Both the position numbers and the translations under genes were made by a program. Positions 14,431 through 29,245 of a stretch of 64,000 nucleotides of DNA are shown piece by piece. Location of the stretch: contig OY727097.1 in assembly GCA_963402885.1 (NCBI GenBank), positions 19,034,001 to 19,098,000 on the forward strand, in the 5' to 3' direction. Position 1 is the stretch's first letter. Each line of letters starts with the position of its first letter. Under the pieces are notes generated by a model. It had not been told where the DNA came from and did not search any database. It saw nothing but the letters and a program-made list of their open reading frames with translations. The stretch is from Antedon bifida. Lineage: Eukaryota > Echinodermata > Crinoidea > Comatulida > Antedonidae.

Positions 14431-15418
14431 GATGAAACTTGGTTACATAAAACCATCAAAGTGCTTAAAATCACATTTGAAACCGTTTTAGACCATTTTG
14501 AACATTTCGATAAAAACTTTTCACACACAAACATCAAAGTGCACAAAATAGCATAATATCGTATTTGAAAACGTTTTAGACGATTTTGAGCATTTCGACA
14601 AAACTTTTCACACACAAATATCAAAGTGCACAAAATAGCTTAATATCGTATTTGAAAACGTTTTAGATCATTTTGAGCATTTCGACAAAACTTTTTCACA
14701 CAAAACATCAAAGTGTACAGAATAGCTTCAAATCGCATTTGGAGACGTTTTAGACCATTTTGTGCATTTCGAAAAAACTTTTTAACATAAAAACATCAAA
14801 GTGCTTAGAATAGCTTCAAATCGCATTTGGAGACGTTTTAGACCATTTTGTGATTTTCGATGAAACTTGGTTACACAAAAACATCAATTTTGTGATTTTC
14901 GAAAAAACTTTTTAACATAAAAACACCAAAGTGCTTAGAAATACTTCAGATCGCATTTGAAGACGTTTTAGACCATTTTGTGCATTTCGATGAAACTTGG
15001 TTACACAAAAACATCAAAGTGCTTAAAATCACATTTGAAACCGTTTTAGAGCATTTTGAGCATTTCTATAAAACTTTTCACACACAAACATCAAAGTGCA
15101 CAAAATAGCTTAATATCGTATTTGAAAACGTTTTAGACCATTTTGAGCATTTCGACAAAACTTTTTCACACAAAACATCAAAGTGTACAGAATAGCTTCA
15201 AATCGCATTTGGAGACGTTTTAGACCATTTTGTGCATTTCGATGAAACTTGGTTACACAAAACCATCAAAGTGCTTAAAATCACATTTGAAACCGTTTTA
15301 GACCATTTTGAACATTTCGATAAAACTTTTCACACACAAACATCAAAGTGCACAAAATAGCATAATATCGTATTTGAAAACGTTTTAGACCATTTTGAGC
15401 ATTTCGACAAAACTTTTT
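14431..15418. repeat. Satellite B long-range block, copy 1
   Basis: This ~1-kb block carries two rare junctions in fixed spacing: a fused unit cgacaaaacttttcacacac at about 14596, and a truncated Q unit acatcaattttgtgattttc at about 14881. The same pair occurs 21,642 bp downstream with a 1-nt indel near 14515. Collinearity ends near 15418, where the distal copy loses 4 bp (ttcacaaaacatc instead of ttcacacaaaacatc). Confidence 0.7.
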
Positions 15419-18400
15419 CACACAAAACATCAAATTGTACAGAATAGCTTCATATCGCATTTGGAGACGTTTTAGAGCATTTTGTGCATTTCGATCAAAG
15501 TGCTTAAAATCACATTTGAAACCGTTTTAGACAATTTTGAGCATTTCGATCAACTTTTCACACAAAAACATCAAAGTGCTTAGAATAGCTTCAAATCGCA
15601 TTTGGAGACGTTTTAGACCATTTTGTGGTTTTCGAAAAAACTTTTTAACATAAAAACATCAAAGTGCTTAGAATAGCTTCAAATCGCATTTGGAGACGTT
15701 TTAGACCATTTTGTGATTTTCGATGAAACTTGGTTACACAAAAACATCAAAGTGCTTAAAATCACATTTAAAACCGTTTTAGAGCATTTTGAGCATTTCG
15801 ATAAAACTTGTTAACATAAAAACATCAAAGTGCTTAGAATAGCTTCAAATCGCATTTGGAGACGTTTTAGACCATTTTGTGATTTTCGAAAAAACTTTTT
15901 AACATAAAAACATCAAAGTGCTTAGAATAGCTTCAAATCGCATTTGGAGACGTTTTAGACCATTTTGTGATTTTCGATGAAACTTGGTTACACAAAAACA
16001 TCAAAGTGCTTAAAATCACATTTAAAACCGTTTTAGAGCATTTTGAGCATTTCGATAAAACTTTTCACACACAAATATCAAAGTGCACAAAATAGCTTAA
16101 GTACAGAAAAGCTTTAAATCGCATTTGGAGACGTTTTAGACCATTTTGTGATTTTCGAAAAAACTTTTTAACATAAAAACACCAAAGTGCTTAGAAATAC
16201 TTCAGATCGCATTTGAAGACGTTTTAGACCATTTTGTGCATTTCGATGAAACTTGGTTACACAAAAACATCAAAGTGCTTAAAATCACATTTGAAACCGT
16301 TTTAGAGCATTTTGAGCATTTCTATAAAACTTTTCACACACAAACACCAAAGTGCACAAAATAGCTTAATATCGTATTTGAAAACGTTTTAGACCATTTT
16401 GAGCATTTCGACAAAACTTTTTCACACAAAACATCAAAGTGTACAGAATAGCTTCAAATCGCATTTGGAGACGTTTTGGACCATTTTGTGCATTTCGAAA
16501 AAACTTTTTAACATAAAAACATCAAAGTGCTTAGAATAGCTTCAAATCGCATTTGGAGACGTTTTAGACCATTTTGTGATTTTCGAAAAAACTTTTTAAC
16601 ATAAAAACACCAAAGTGCTTAGAAATACTTCAGATCGCATTTGAAGACGTTTTAGACCATTTTGTGCATTTCGATGAAACTTGGTTACACAAAAACATCA
16701 AAGTGCTTAAAATCACATTTGAAACCGTTTTAGAGCATTTTGAGCATTTCTATAAAACTTTTCACACACAAACATCAAAGTGCACAAAATAGCTTAATAT
16801 CGTATTTGAAAACGTTTTAGACCATTTTGAGCATTTCGACAAAACTTGTTCACACAAAACATCAAAGTGTACAGAATAGCTTCAAATCGCATTTGGATAC
16901 GTTTTAGACCATTTTGTGATTTTCGATGAAACTTGGTTACACAAAAACATCAAAGTGCTTAAAATCACATTTAAAACCGTTTTAGAGCATTTTGAGCATT
17001 TCGATAAAACTTTTCACACACAAATATCAAAGTGCACAAAATAGCTTAATATCGTATTTGAAAACGTTTTAGACCATTTTGAGCATTTCGACAAAACTTT
17101 TTCACACAAAACATCAAAGTGTACAGAATAGCTTCAAATCGCATTTGGAGACGTTTTAGACCATTTTGTGAATTTCGAAAAAACTTTTTAACATAAAAAC
17201 ATCAAAGTGCTTAGAATAGCTTTAAATCGCATTTGGAGACGTTTTAGACCATTTTGTGATTTACGAAAAAACTTTTTAACATAAAAACACCAAAGTGCTT
17301 AGAAATACTTCAGATCGCATTTGAAGACGTTTTAGACCATTTTGTGCATTTCGATGAAACTTGGTTACACAAAAACATCAAAGTGCTTAAAATCACATTT
17401 GAAACCGTTTTAGAGCATTTTGAGCATTTCTATAAAACTTTTCACACACAAACATCAAAGTGCACAAAATAGCTTAATATCGTATTTGAAAACGTTTTAG
17501 ACCACTTTGAGCATTTCGACAAAACTTTTTCACACAAAACATCAAAGTGTACAGAATAGCTTCAAATCGCATTTGGATACGTTTTAGACCATTTTGTGCA
17601 TTTCGATGAAACTTGGTTACACAAAACCATCAAAGTGCTTAAAATCACATTTGAAACCGTTTTAGACCATTTTGAACATTTCGATAAAACTTTTCACACA
17701 CAAACATCAAAGTGCACAAAATAGCTTAATATCGTATTTGAAAACGTTTTAGACCATTTTGAGCATTTCGACAAAACTTTTTCACACAAAACATCAAAGT
17801 GTACAGAATAGCTTCAAATCGCATTTGGAGACGTTTTAGAGCATTTTGTGCATTTCGATGAAACTTGGTTACACAAAACCATCAAAGTGCTTAAAATCAC
17901 ATTTGAAACCGTTTTAGACCATTTTGAACATTTCGATAAAACTTTTCACACACAAACATCAAAGTGCACAAAATAGCATAATATCGTATTTGAAAACGTT
18001 TTAGACCATTTTGAGCATTTCGACAAAACTTTTTCACAAAACATCAAATTGTACAGAATAGCTTCATATCGCATTTGGAGACGTTTTAGAGCATTTTGTG
18101 CATTTCGATGAAACTTGGTTACACAAAAACATCAAAGTGCTTAAAATCACATTTGAAACCGTTTTAGACAATTTTGAGCATTTCGATAAAACTTTTCACA
18201 CAAAAACATCAAAGTGCTTAGAATAGCTTCAAATCGCATTTGGATACGTTTTAGACCATTTTGTGATTTTCGATGAAACTTAGTTACACAAAAAAAAAAT
18301 CAAAGTGCTTAAAATCACATTTAAAACCGTTTTAGAGCATTTTGAGCATTTCGATAAAACTTGTTAACATAAAAACATCAAAGTGCTTAGAATAGCTTCA

Positions 18401-21400
18401 AATCGCATTTGGAGACGTTTTAAACCATTTTGTGATTTTCGAAAAAACTTTTTAACATAAAAACATCAAAGTGCTTAGAATAGCTTCAAATCGCATTTGG
18501 AGACGTTTTAGACCATTTTGTGATTTTCGATGAAACTTGGTTACACAAAAACATCAAAGTGCTTAAAATCACATTTAAAACCGTTTTAGAGCATTTTGAG
18601 CATTTCGATAAAACTTTTCACACAAAAATATCAAAGTGCACAAAATAGCTTAATATCGTATTTGAAAACGTTTTAGACCATTTTGAGCATTTCGACAAAA
18701 CTTTTTCACACAAAACATCAAAGTGTACAGAATATCTTCAAATCGCATTTGGAGACGTTTTAGACCATTTTGTGCATTTCGAAAAAACTTTTTAACATAA
18801 AAACATCAAAGTGCTTAGAATAGCTTTAAATCGCATTTGGAGACGTTTTAGACCATTTTGTGATTTTCGAAAAAACTTTTTAACATAAAAACACAAAAGT
18901 GCTTAGAAATACTTCAGATCGCATTTGAAGACGTTTTAGACCATTTTGTGCATTTCGATGAAACTTGGTTACACAAAAACATCAAAGTGCTTAAAATCAC
19001 ATTTGAAACCGTTTTAGAGCATTTTGAGCATTTCTATAAAACTTTTCACACACAAACATCAAAGTGCACAAAATAGCTTAATATCGTATTTGAAAACGTT
19101 TTAGACCATTTTGAGCATTTCGACAAAACTTTTTCACACAAAACATCAAAGTGTACAGAATAGCTTCAAATCGCATTTGGAGACGTTTTAGACCATTTTG
19201 TGCATTTCGATGAAACTTGGTTACACAAAACCATCAAAGTGCTTAAAATCACATTTGAAACCGTTTTAGACCATTTTGAACATTTCGATAAAACTTTTCA
19301 CACACAAACATCAAAGTGCACAAAATAGCATAATATCGTATTTGAAAACGTTTTAGACCATTTTGAGCATTTCGACAAAACTTTTTCACACAAAACATCA
19401 AAGTGTACAGAATAGCTTCATATCGCATTTGGAGACGTTTTAGAGCATTTTGTGCATTTCGATGAAACTTGGTTACACAAAAACATCAAAGTGCTTAAAA
19501 TCACATTTGAAACCGTTTTAGACAATTTTGAGCATTTCGATAAAACTTTTCACACAAAAACATCAAAGTGCTTAGAATAGCTTCAAATCGCATTTGGAGA
19601 CGTTTTGGACCATTTTGTGATTTTCGAAAAAACTTTTTAACATAAAAACATCAAAGTACTTAGAATAGCTTTAAATCGCATTTGGAGACGTTTTAGACCA
19701 TTTTGTGATTTTCGATGAAACTTGGTTACACAAAAACATCAAAGTGCTTAAAATCACATTTAAAACCGTTTTAGAGCATTTTGAGCATTTCGATAAAACT
19801 TTTCACACACAAATATCAAAGTGCACAAAATAGCTTAATATCGTATTTGAAAACGTTTTAGACCATTTTGAGCATTTCGACAAAACTTTTTCACACAAAA
19901 CATCAAAGTGTACAGAATAGCTTCAAATCGCATTTGGAGACGTTTTAGACCATTTTGTGCATTTCGATGAAACTTGGTTACACACAACCATCAAAGTGCT
20001 TAAAATCACATTTGAAACCGTTTTAGACCATTTTGAACATTTCGATAAAACTTTTCACGCACAAACATCAAAGTGCACAAAATAGCATAATATCGTATTT
20101 GAAAACGTTTTAGACCATTTTGAGCATTTTTTTTTTTTCACACAAAACATCAAAGTGCTTAGAAATGCTTCAAATCGCATTTGGAGACGTTTTAGACCAT
20201 TTTGTGCATTTCGATGAAACTTGGTTACACAAAAACATCAAAGTGCTTAAAATCACATTTGAAACCGTTTTAGAGCATTTTGAGCATTTCTATAAAACTT
20301 TTCACACACAAACATCAAAGTGCACAAAATAGCTTAATATCGTATTTGAAAACGTTTTAGACCATTTGAGCATTTCGACAAAACTTTTTCACACAAAACA
20401 TCAAAGTGCTTAGAAATGCTTCAAATCGCATTTGGAGACGTTTTAGACCATTTTGAGCATTTCGACAAAATTTTTAAACTTTTCACACACAAACATCAAA
20501 GTGGACAAAATATCTTAATATCGTATTTGAAAACGTTTTAGACCATTTTGAGCATTTCGACAAAACTTTTTCACACAAAACTTCAAAGTGCTTAGAAATG
20601 CTTCAAATCGCATTTGGAGACGTTTTAGACCATTTTGAACATTTCGATAAAACTTTTCACACACAAACATCAAAGTGCACAAAATAGCTAAATATCGTAT
20701 TTGAAAACGTTTTAGACCATTTTGAGCATTTCGACAAAACTTTTTCACACAGAACTTCAAAGTGCTTAGAAATGCTTCAAATCGCATTTGGAGACGTTTT
20801 AGACCATTTTGTGCATTTCGATGAAACTTGGTTACACAAAAACATCAAAGTGCTTAAAATCACATTTGAAACCGTTTTAGATCATTTTGAGCATTTCGAT
20901 AAAACTTTTCACACACAAACATCAAAGTGCACAAAATAGCTTAATATCGTATTTGAAAACGTTTTTGACCATTTTGAGCATTTCGAAAAAACTTTTTCAC
21001 ACAAAACATCAAAGTGCTTAGAAATGCTTCAAATCGCATTTGGAGACGTTTTAGACCATTTTGTGATTTTCGAAAAAACATTTTAACATAAAAACAACAA
21101 AGTGCACAAAATAGCTTAATATCGTATTTGAAAACGTTTTAGACCATTTTGAGCATTTCGACAAAACTTTTTCACACAAAACATCAAAGTGCTTAGAAAT
21201 GCTTCAAATCGCATTTAAAACCGTTTTAGAGCATTTTGAGCATTTCGATAAAACTTGTTAACATAAAAACATCAAAGTGCTTAGAATAGCTTCAAATCGC
21301 ATTTGGAGACATTTTAGAACATTTTGTGATTTTCGAAAAAACTTTTTAACATAAAAACAACAAAGTGCTTAGAAATGCTTCAAATCGCATTTGGAGACGT

Positions 21401-24400
21401 TTTAGACCATTTTGTGCATTTCGATGAAACTTGGTTTCACAAAAACATCAAAGTGCTTAAAATCACATTTAAAACCGTTTTAGATCATTTTGATAAAACT
21501 TTTCACACACAAACATCAAAGTGCACAAAATAGCTTAATATCGTATTTGAAAACGTTTTAGACCATTTTGAGCATTTCGAAAAAACTTTTTCACACAAAA
21601 CATCAAAGTGCTTAGAAATGCTTCAAATCGCATTTGGAGACGTTTTAGACCATTTTGTGCATTTCGATGAAACTTGGTTACACAAAAACATCAAAGTGCT
21701 TAAAATCACATTTGAAACCGTTTTAGACCATTTTGAACATTTCGATAAAACTTTTCACACAAAAACATCAAAGTGCAGAAAATAGCATAATATCGTATTT
21801 GAAACGTTTTAGACCATTTTGAGCATTTCGACAAAACTTTTTCACACAAAACATCAAAGTGTACAGAATAGCTTCATATCGCATTTGGAGACGTTTTAGA
21901 CCATTTTGTGCATTTCGATGACACTTGGTTACACAAAAACATCAAAGTGCTTAAAATCACATTTGAAACCGTTTTAGAGCATTTTGAGCATTTCTATAAA
22001 ACTTTTCACACACAAACATCAAAGTGCACAAAATAGCTTAATATCGTATTTGAAAACGTTTTAGACCATTTTTAGCATTTCGACAAAACTTTTTCACACA
22101 AAACATCAAAGTGTCCAGAATAGATTCAAATCGCATTTGGAGACGTTTTAGACCATTTTGTGCATTTCGATGAAACTTGGTTACACAAAACCATCAAAGT
22201 GCTTAAAATCACATTTGAAACCGTTTTAGACCATTTTGAACATTTCGATAAAACTTTTCACACACAAACATCAAAGTGCACAAAATAGCATAATATCGTA
22301 TTTGAAAACGTTTTAGACCATTTTGAGCATTTCGACAAAACTTTTTCACACAAAACATCAAATTGTACAGAATAGCTTCATATCGCATTTGGAGACGTTT
22401 TAGAGCATTTTGTGCATTTCGATGAAACTTGGTTACACAAAAACATCAAAGTGCTTAAAATCACATTTGAAAGCGTTTTAGACAATTTTGAGCATTTCGA
22501 TAAAACTTTTCACACAAAAACATCAAAGTGCTTAGAATAGCTTCAAATCGCATTTGGAGACGTTTTAGACCATTTTGTGGTTTTCGAAAAAACTTTTTAA
22601 CATAAAAACATCAAAGTGCATAGAATAGCTTCAAATCGCATTTGGAGACGTTTTAGACCATTTTGTGATTTTCGATGAAACTTGGTTACACAAAAACATC
22701 AAAGTGCTTAAAATCACATTTAAAACCGTTTTAGAGCATTTTGAGCATTTCGATAAAACTTGTTAACATAAAAACATCAAAGTGCTTACAATAGCTTCAA
22801 ATCGCATTTGGAGACGTTTTAGACCATTTTGTGATTTTCGAAAAAACTTTTTAACATAAAAACATCAAAGTGCTTAGAATAGCTTCAAATCGCATTTGGA
22901 GACGTTTTAGACCATTTTGTGATTTTCGATGAAACTTGGTTACACAAAAACATCAAAGTGCTTAAAATCACATTTAAAACCGTTTTAGAGCATTTTGAGC
23001 ATTTCGATAAAACTTTTCACACACAAATATCAAAGTGCACAAAATTGCTTAATATCGTATTTGAAAACGTTTTAGACCATTTTGAGCATTTCGACAAAAC
23101 TTTTTCACACAAAACATCAAAGTGTACAGAATAGACCATTTTGTGCATTTCGAAAAAACTTTTTAACATAAAAACATCAAAGTGCTTAGAATAGCTTTAA
23201 ATCGCATTTGGAGACGTTTTAGACCATTTTGTGATTTTCGACAAAACTTTTTCACACAAAACATCAAAGTGCTTAGAAATACTTCAGATCGCATTTGAAG
23301 ACGTTTTAGACCATTTTGTGCATTTCGATGAAACTTGGTTACACAAAACCATCAAAGTGCTTAAAATCACATTTGAAACCGTTTTAGAGCATTTTGAGCA
23401 TTTCGATAAAACTTTTCACACACAAACATCAAAGTGCACAAAATAGCATAATATCGTATTTGAAAACGTTTTAGACCATTTTGAGCATTTCGACAAAACT
23501 TTTTCACACAAAACATCAAAGTGTACAGAATAGCTTCATATTGCATTTGGAGACGTTTTATCAAAGTGCTTAAAATCACATTTAAAACCGTTTTAGAGCA
23601 TTTTGAGCATTTCGATAAAAACATTAAAACATCAAAGTGCTTAGAATAGCTTCAAATCGCATTTGGAGACGTTTTAGACCATTTTGTGATTTTCGAAAAA
23701 ACTTTTTAACATAAAAACATCAAAGTGCTTAGAATAGCTTCAAATCGCATTTGGAGACGTTTTAGACCATTTTGTGATTTTCGATGAAACTTGGTTACAC
23801 AAAAACATCAAAGTGCTTAAAATCATATTTAAAACCGTTTTAGAGCATTTTGAGCATTTCGATAAAACTTTTCACACACAAATATCAAAGTGCACAAAAT
23901 AGCTTAATATCGTATTTGAAAACGTTTTAGACCATTTTGAGCATTTCGACAAAACTTTTTCACACAAAACATCAAAGTGTACAGAATAGCTTCAAATCGC
24001 ATTTGGAGACGTTTTAGACCATTTTGTGCATTTCGAAAAAACTTTTTAACATAAAAACATCAAAGTGCTTAGAAAAGCTTTAAATCGCATTTGGAGACGT
24101 TTTAGACCATTTTGTGATTTTCGAAAAAACTTTTTAACATAAAAACACCAAAGTGCTTAGAAATACTTCAGATCGTATTTGAAGACGTTTTAGACCATTT
24201 TGTGCATTTCGATGAAACTTGGTTACACAAAAACATCAAAGTGCTTAAAATCACATTTGAAACCGTTTTAGAGCATTTTGAGCAATTCTATAAAACTTTT
24301 CACACACAAACATCAAAGTTCACAAAATAGCTTAATATCGTATTTGAAAACGTTTTAGACCATTTTGAGCATTTCGACAAAACTTTTTCACACAAAACAT

Positions 24401-27400
24401 CAAAGTGTACAGAATAGCTTCAAATCGCATTTGGAGACGTTTTGGACCATTTTGTGCATTTCGAAAAAACTTTTTAACATAAAAATATCAAAGTGCTTAG
24501 AATAGCTTCAAATCGCATTTGGAGACGTTTTAGACCATTTTGTGATTTTAGAAAAAACTTTTTACCATAAAAACACCAAAGTGCTTAGAAATACTTCAGA
24601 TCGCATTTGAAGACGTTTTAGACCATTTTGTGCATTTCGATGAAACTTGGTTACACAAAAACATCAAAGTGCTTAAAATCACATTTGAAACCGTTTTAGA
24701 GCATTTTGAGCATTTCTATAAAACTTTTCACACACAAACATCAAAGTGCACAAAATAGCTTAATATCGTATTTGAAAACGTTTTAGACCATTTTGAGCAT
24801 TTCGACAAAACTTGTTCACACAACACATCAAAGTGTACAGAATAGCTTCAAATCGCATTTGGAGACGTTTTAGACCATTTTGTGATTTTCGATGAAACTT
24901 GGTTACACAAAAACATCAAAGTGCTTAAAATCACATTTAAAACCGTTTTAGAGCATTTTGAGCATTTCGATAAAACTTGGTTACACAAAAACATCAAAGT
25001 GCTTAAAATCACATTTGAAACCGTTTTAGACAATTTTGAGCGTTTCGATAAAACTTTTCACACAAAAACATCAAAGTGCTTAGAATAGCTTCAAATCGCA
25101 TTTGGAGACGTTTTAGACTATTTTGTGATTTTCGAAAAAACTTTTTAACATAAAAACATCAAAGTGCTTAGAATAGCTTCAAATCGCATTTGGAGAAGTT
25201 TTAGACCATTTTGTGATTTTCGATGAAACTTGGTTACACAAAAACATCAAAGTGCTTAAAATCACATTTAAAACCGTTTTAGAGCATTTTGAGCATTTCG
25301 ACAAAACTTTTTCACACAAAACATCAAAGTGTACAGAATAGCTTCAAATCGCATTTGGAGACGTTTTAGACCATTTTGTGCATTTCGAAAAAACTTTTTA
25401 ACATAAAAACATCAAAGTGCTTAGAATAGCTTTAAATCGCATTTGGAGACGTTTTAGACCATTTTGTGATTTACGAAAAAACTTTTTAACATAAAAACAC
25501 CAAAGTGCTTAGAAATACTTCAGATCGCATTTGAAGACGTTTTAGACCATTTTGTGCATTTCGATGAAACTTGGTTACACAAAAACATCAAAGTGCTTAA
25601 AATCACATTTGAAACCGTTTTAGAGCATTTTGAGCATTTCTATAAAACTTTTCACACACAAACATCAAAGTGCACAAAATAGCTTAATATCGTATTTGAA
25701 AACGTTTTAGACCATTTTGAGCATTTCGACAAAACTTTTTCACACAAAACATCAAAGTGTACAGAATAGCTTCAAATCGCATTTGGATACGTTTTAGACC
25801 ATTTTGTGCATTTCGATGAAACTTGGTTACACAAAACCATCAAAGTGCTTAAAATCACATTTGAAACCGTTTTAGACCATTTTGAACATTTCGATAAAAC
25901 TTTTCACACACAAACATCAAAGTGCACAAAATAGCATAATATCGTATTTGAAAAGGTTTTAGACCATTTTGAGCATTTCGACAAAACTTTTTCACACAAA
26001 ACATCAAATTGTACAGAATAGCTTCATATCGCATTTGGAGACGTTTTAGAGCATTTTGTGCATTTCGATGAAACTTGGTAACACAAAAACATCAAAGTGC
26101 TTAAAATCACATTTGAAACCGTTTTAGAGCATTTTGAGCATTTCTATAAAACTTTTCACACACAAACATCAAAGTGCACAAAATAGCTTAATATCGTATT
26201 TGAAAACGTTTTAGACCATTTTGAGCATTTCGAAAAAACTTTTTCACACAAAACATCAAAGTGTACAGAATAGCTTCAAATCGCATTTGGAGACGTTTTA
26301 GACCATTTTGTGCATTTCGATGAAACTTGGTTACACAAAAACATCAAAGTGCTTAAAATCACATTTGAAACCGTTTTAGACAATTTTGAACATTTCGATA
26401 AATCTTTTCACACACAAACATCAAAGTGCACAAAATAGCATAATATCGTATTTGAAAACGTTTTAGACCATTTTGAGCATTTCGACAAAACTTTTTCACA
26501 CAAAACATCAAAGTGTACAGAATAGCTTCATATCGCATTTGGAGACGTTTTAGAGCATTTTGTGCATTTCGATGAAACTTGGTTACACAAAAACATCAAA
26601 GTGCTTAAAATCACATTTGAAACCGTTTTAGAAAATTTTGAGCATTTCGATAAAACTTTTCACACAAAATCATCAAAGTTCTTAGAATAGCTTCAAATCG
26701 CATTTGGAGACGTTTTAGACCATTTTGTGATTTTCGATAAAACTTGTTAACATAAAAACATCAAAGTGCTTAGAATAGCTTCAAATCGCATTTGGAGACG
26801 TTTTAGACCGTTTTGTGATTTTCGATGAAACTTGGTTACACAAAAACATCAAAGTGCTTAAAATCACATTTAAAACCGTTTTAGATCATTTTGAGCATTT
26901 CGATAAAACTTTTCACACACAAATATCAAAGTGCACAAAATAGCTTAATATCGTATTTGAAAACGTTTTAGACCATTTTGTGCATTTCGATGAAACTTGG
27001 TTACTCAAAACTATCAAAGTGCTTAAAATCACATTTGAAACCGTTTAGACCATTTTGATCATTTCGATAAAACTTTTGACACACAAACATCAAAGTGCAC
27101 AAAATAGCTTAATATCGTATTTGAAAACGTTGTAGACCATTTTGAGCATTTCGACAAAACTTTTTCACACAAAACATCAAAGTGCTTAGAAATTCTTCAA
27201 ATCGCATTTGGAGACGTTTTAGACCATTTTGAGCATTTCGACAAAACTTGTTGACATAAAAACATCAAAGTGCTTAGAATAGCTTCAATTCGCATTTGGA
27301 GACGTTTTAGACCATTTTGAACATTTCGATAAAACTTTTCACACACAAACATCAAAGTGCACAAAATAGCTAAATATCGTATTTGAAAACGTTTTAGACC

Positions 27401-27553
27401 ATTTTGAGCATTTCGACAAAACTTTTTCACACAAAACTTAAAAGTGCTTAGAAATGCTTCAAATCGTATTTGAAAACGTTTTAGACCATTTTGTGCATTT
27501 CGATGAAACTTGGTTACACAAAAATATCAAAGTGCTTAAAATCACATTTGAAA

Positions 27554-29245
27554 CCGTTTTAGAGCATTTTGAGCATTTCTATAAAACTCTTCACACACAA
27601 ACATCAAAGTGCACAAAATAGCTTAATATCGTATTTGAAAACGTTTTAGACCATTTTGAGCATTTCGACAAAACTTTTTCACACAAAAACATCAAAGTAC
27701 TTAGAATAGCTTCAAATTGCATTTGGAGACGTTTTAGACCATTTTGTGATTTTCGAAAAAACATTTTAACATAAAAACAACAAAGTGCTTAGAAATGCTT
27801 AAAATCACATTTGAAACCGTTTAAGACCATTTTGAGCATTTCGATAAAACTTTTCACACAAAAACATCAAAGTACTTAAAATCACATTTAAAACCGTTTT
27901 AGAGCATTTTGAGCATTTCGATAAAACTTGTTAACATAAAAACATCAAAGTGCTTAGAATAGCTTCAAATCGCATTTGGAGACGTTTTAGACCATTTTGT
28001 GATTTTCGAAAAAACTTGGTTTCACAAAAACATCAAAGTGCTTAAAATCACATTTAAAACCGTTTTAGATCATTTTGAGCATTTCGATAAAACTTTTCAA
28101 GCACAAATATCAAAGTGCACAAAATAGCTTAATATCGTATTTGAAAACGTTTTAGACCATTTTGAGCATTTCGACAAAACTTTTTCACACAAAACATCAA
28201 AGTGCTTAGAAATGCTTCAAATCGCATTTGGAGACGTTTCAGACCATTTTGAGCATTTCGACAAAATTTGTTAACATAAAAACATCAAAGTGCTTAGAAT
28301 AGCTTCAAATCGCATTTGGAGACGTTTTAAACCATTTTGTGCATTTCGATGAAACTTGGTTACTCAAAACCATCAAAGTGCTTAAAATCACATTTGAAAC
28401 CGTTTTAGAGCATTTTGAGCATTTCTATAAAACTTTTCACACACAAACATCAAAGTGCACAAAATAGCTTAATATCGTATTTGAAAACGTTTTAGACCAT
28501 TTTGAGCATTTCGACAAAACTTTTTCACACAAAAACATCAAAGTACTTAGAATAGCTTCAAATTGCATTTGGAGACGTTTTAGACCATTTTGTGATTTTC
28601 GAAAAAACATTTTAACATAAAAACAACAAAGTGCTTAGAAATGCTTAAAATCACATTTGAAACCGTTTAAGACCATTTTGAGCATTTCGATAAAACTTTT
28701 CACACAAAAACATCAAAGTACTTAAAATCACATTTAAAACCGTTTTAGAGCATTTTGAGCATTTCAATAAAACTTGTTAACATAAAAACATCAAAGTGCT
28801 TAGAATAGCTTCAAATCGCATTTGGAGACGTTTTAGACCATTTTGTGATTTTCGAAAAAACTTGGTTTCACAAAAACATCAAAGTGCTTAAAATCACATT
28901 TAAAACCGTTTTAGATAATTTTGAGCATTTCGATAAAACTTTTCACACACAAATATCAAAGTGCACAAAATAGCTTAATATCGTATTTGAAAACGTTTTA
29001 GACCATTTTGAGCATTTCGAAAAAACTTTTTCACACAAAACATCAAAGTGCTTAGAAATGCTTCAAATCGCATTTGGAGACGTTTTAGACCATTTTGAGC
29101 ATTTCGACAAAACTTGTTGACATAAAAACATCAAAGTGCTTAGAATAGCTTCAATTCGCATTTGAAGACGTTTTAGACCATTTTGAGCATTTCGACAAAA
29201 CTTTTTCACACAAAACATCAAAGTGCTTAGAAATTCTTCAAATCG
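27554..29245. repeat. Tandem 846-bp duplication inside satellite B
   Basis: Two adjacent copies (about 27554-28399 and 28400-29245) share rare variants at a constant offset of 846 bp. These include caaagtacttagaatag at 27693 and 28539, the gtttaagacc change at 27819 and 28665, and the acaacaaagtgc unit before each. The copies are not identical: copy 1 has aactcttcac and tcaagcac where copy 2 has aacttttcac and tcacacac. The duplication therefore has some age. Confidence 0.75.
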
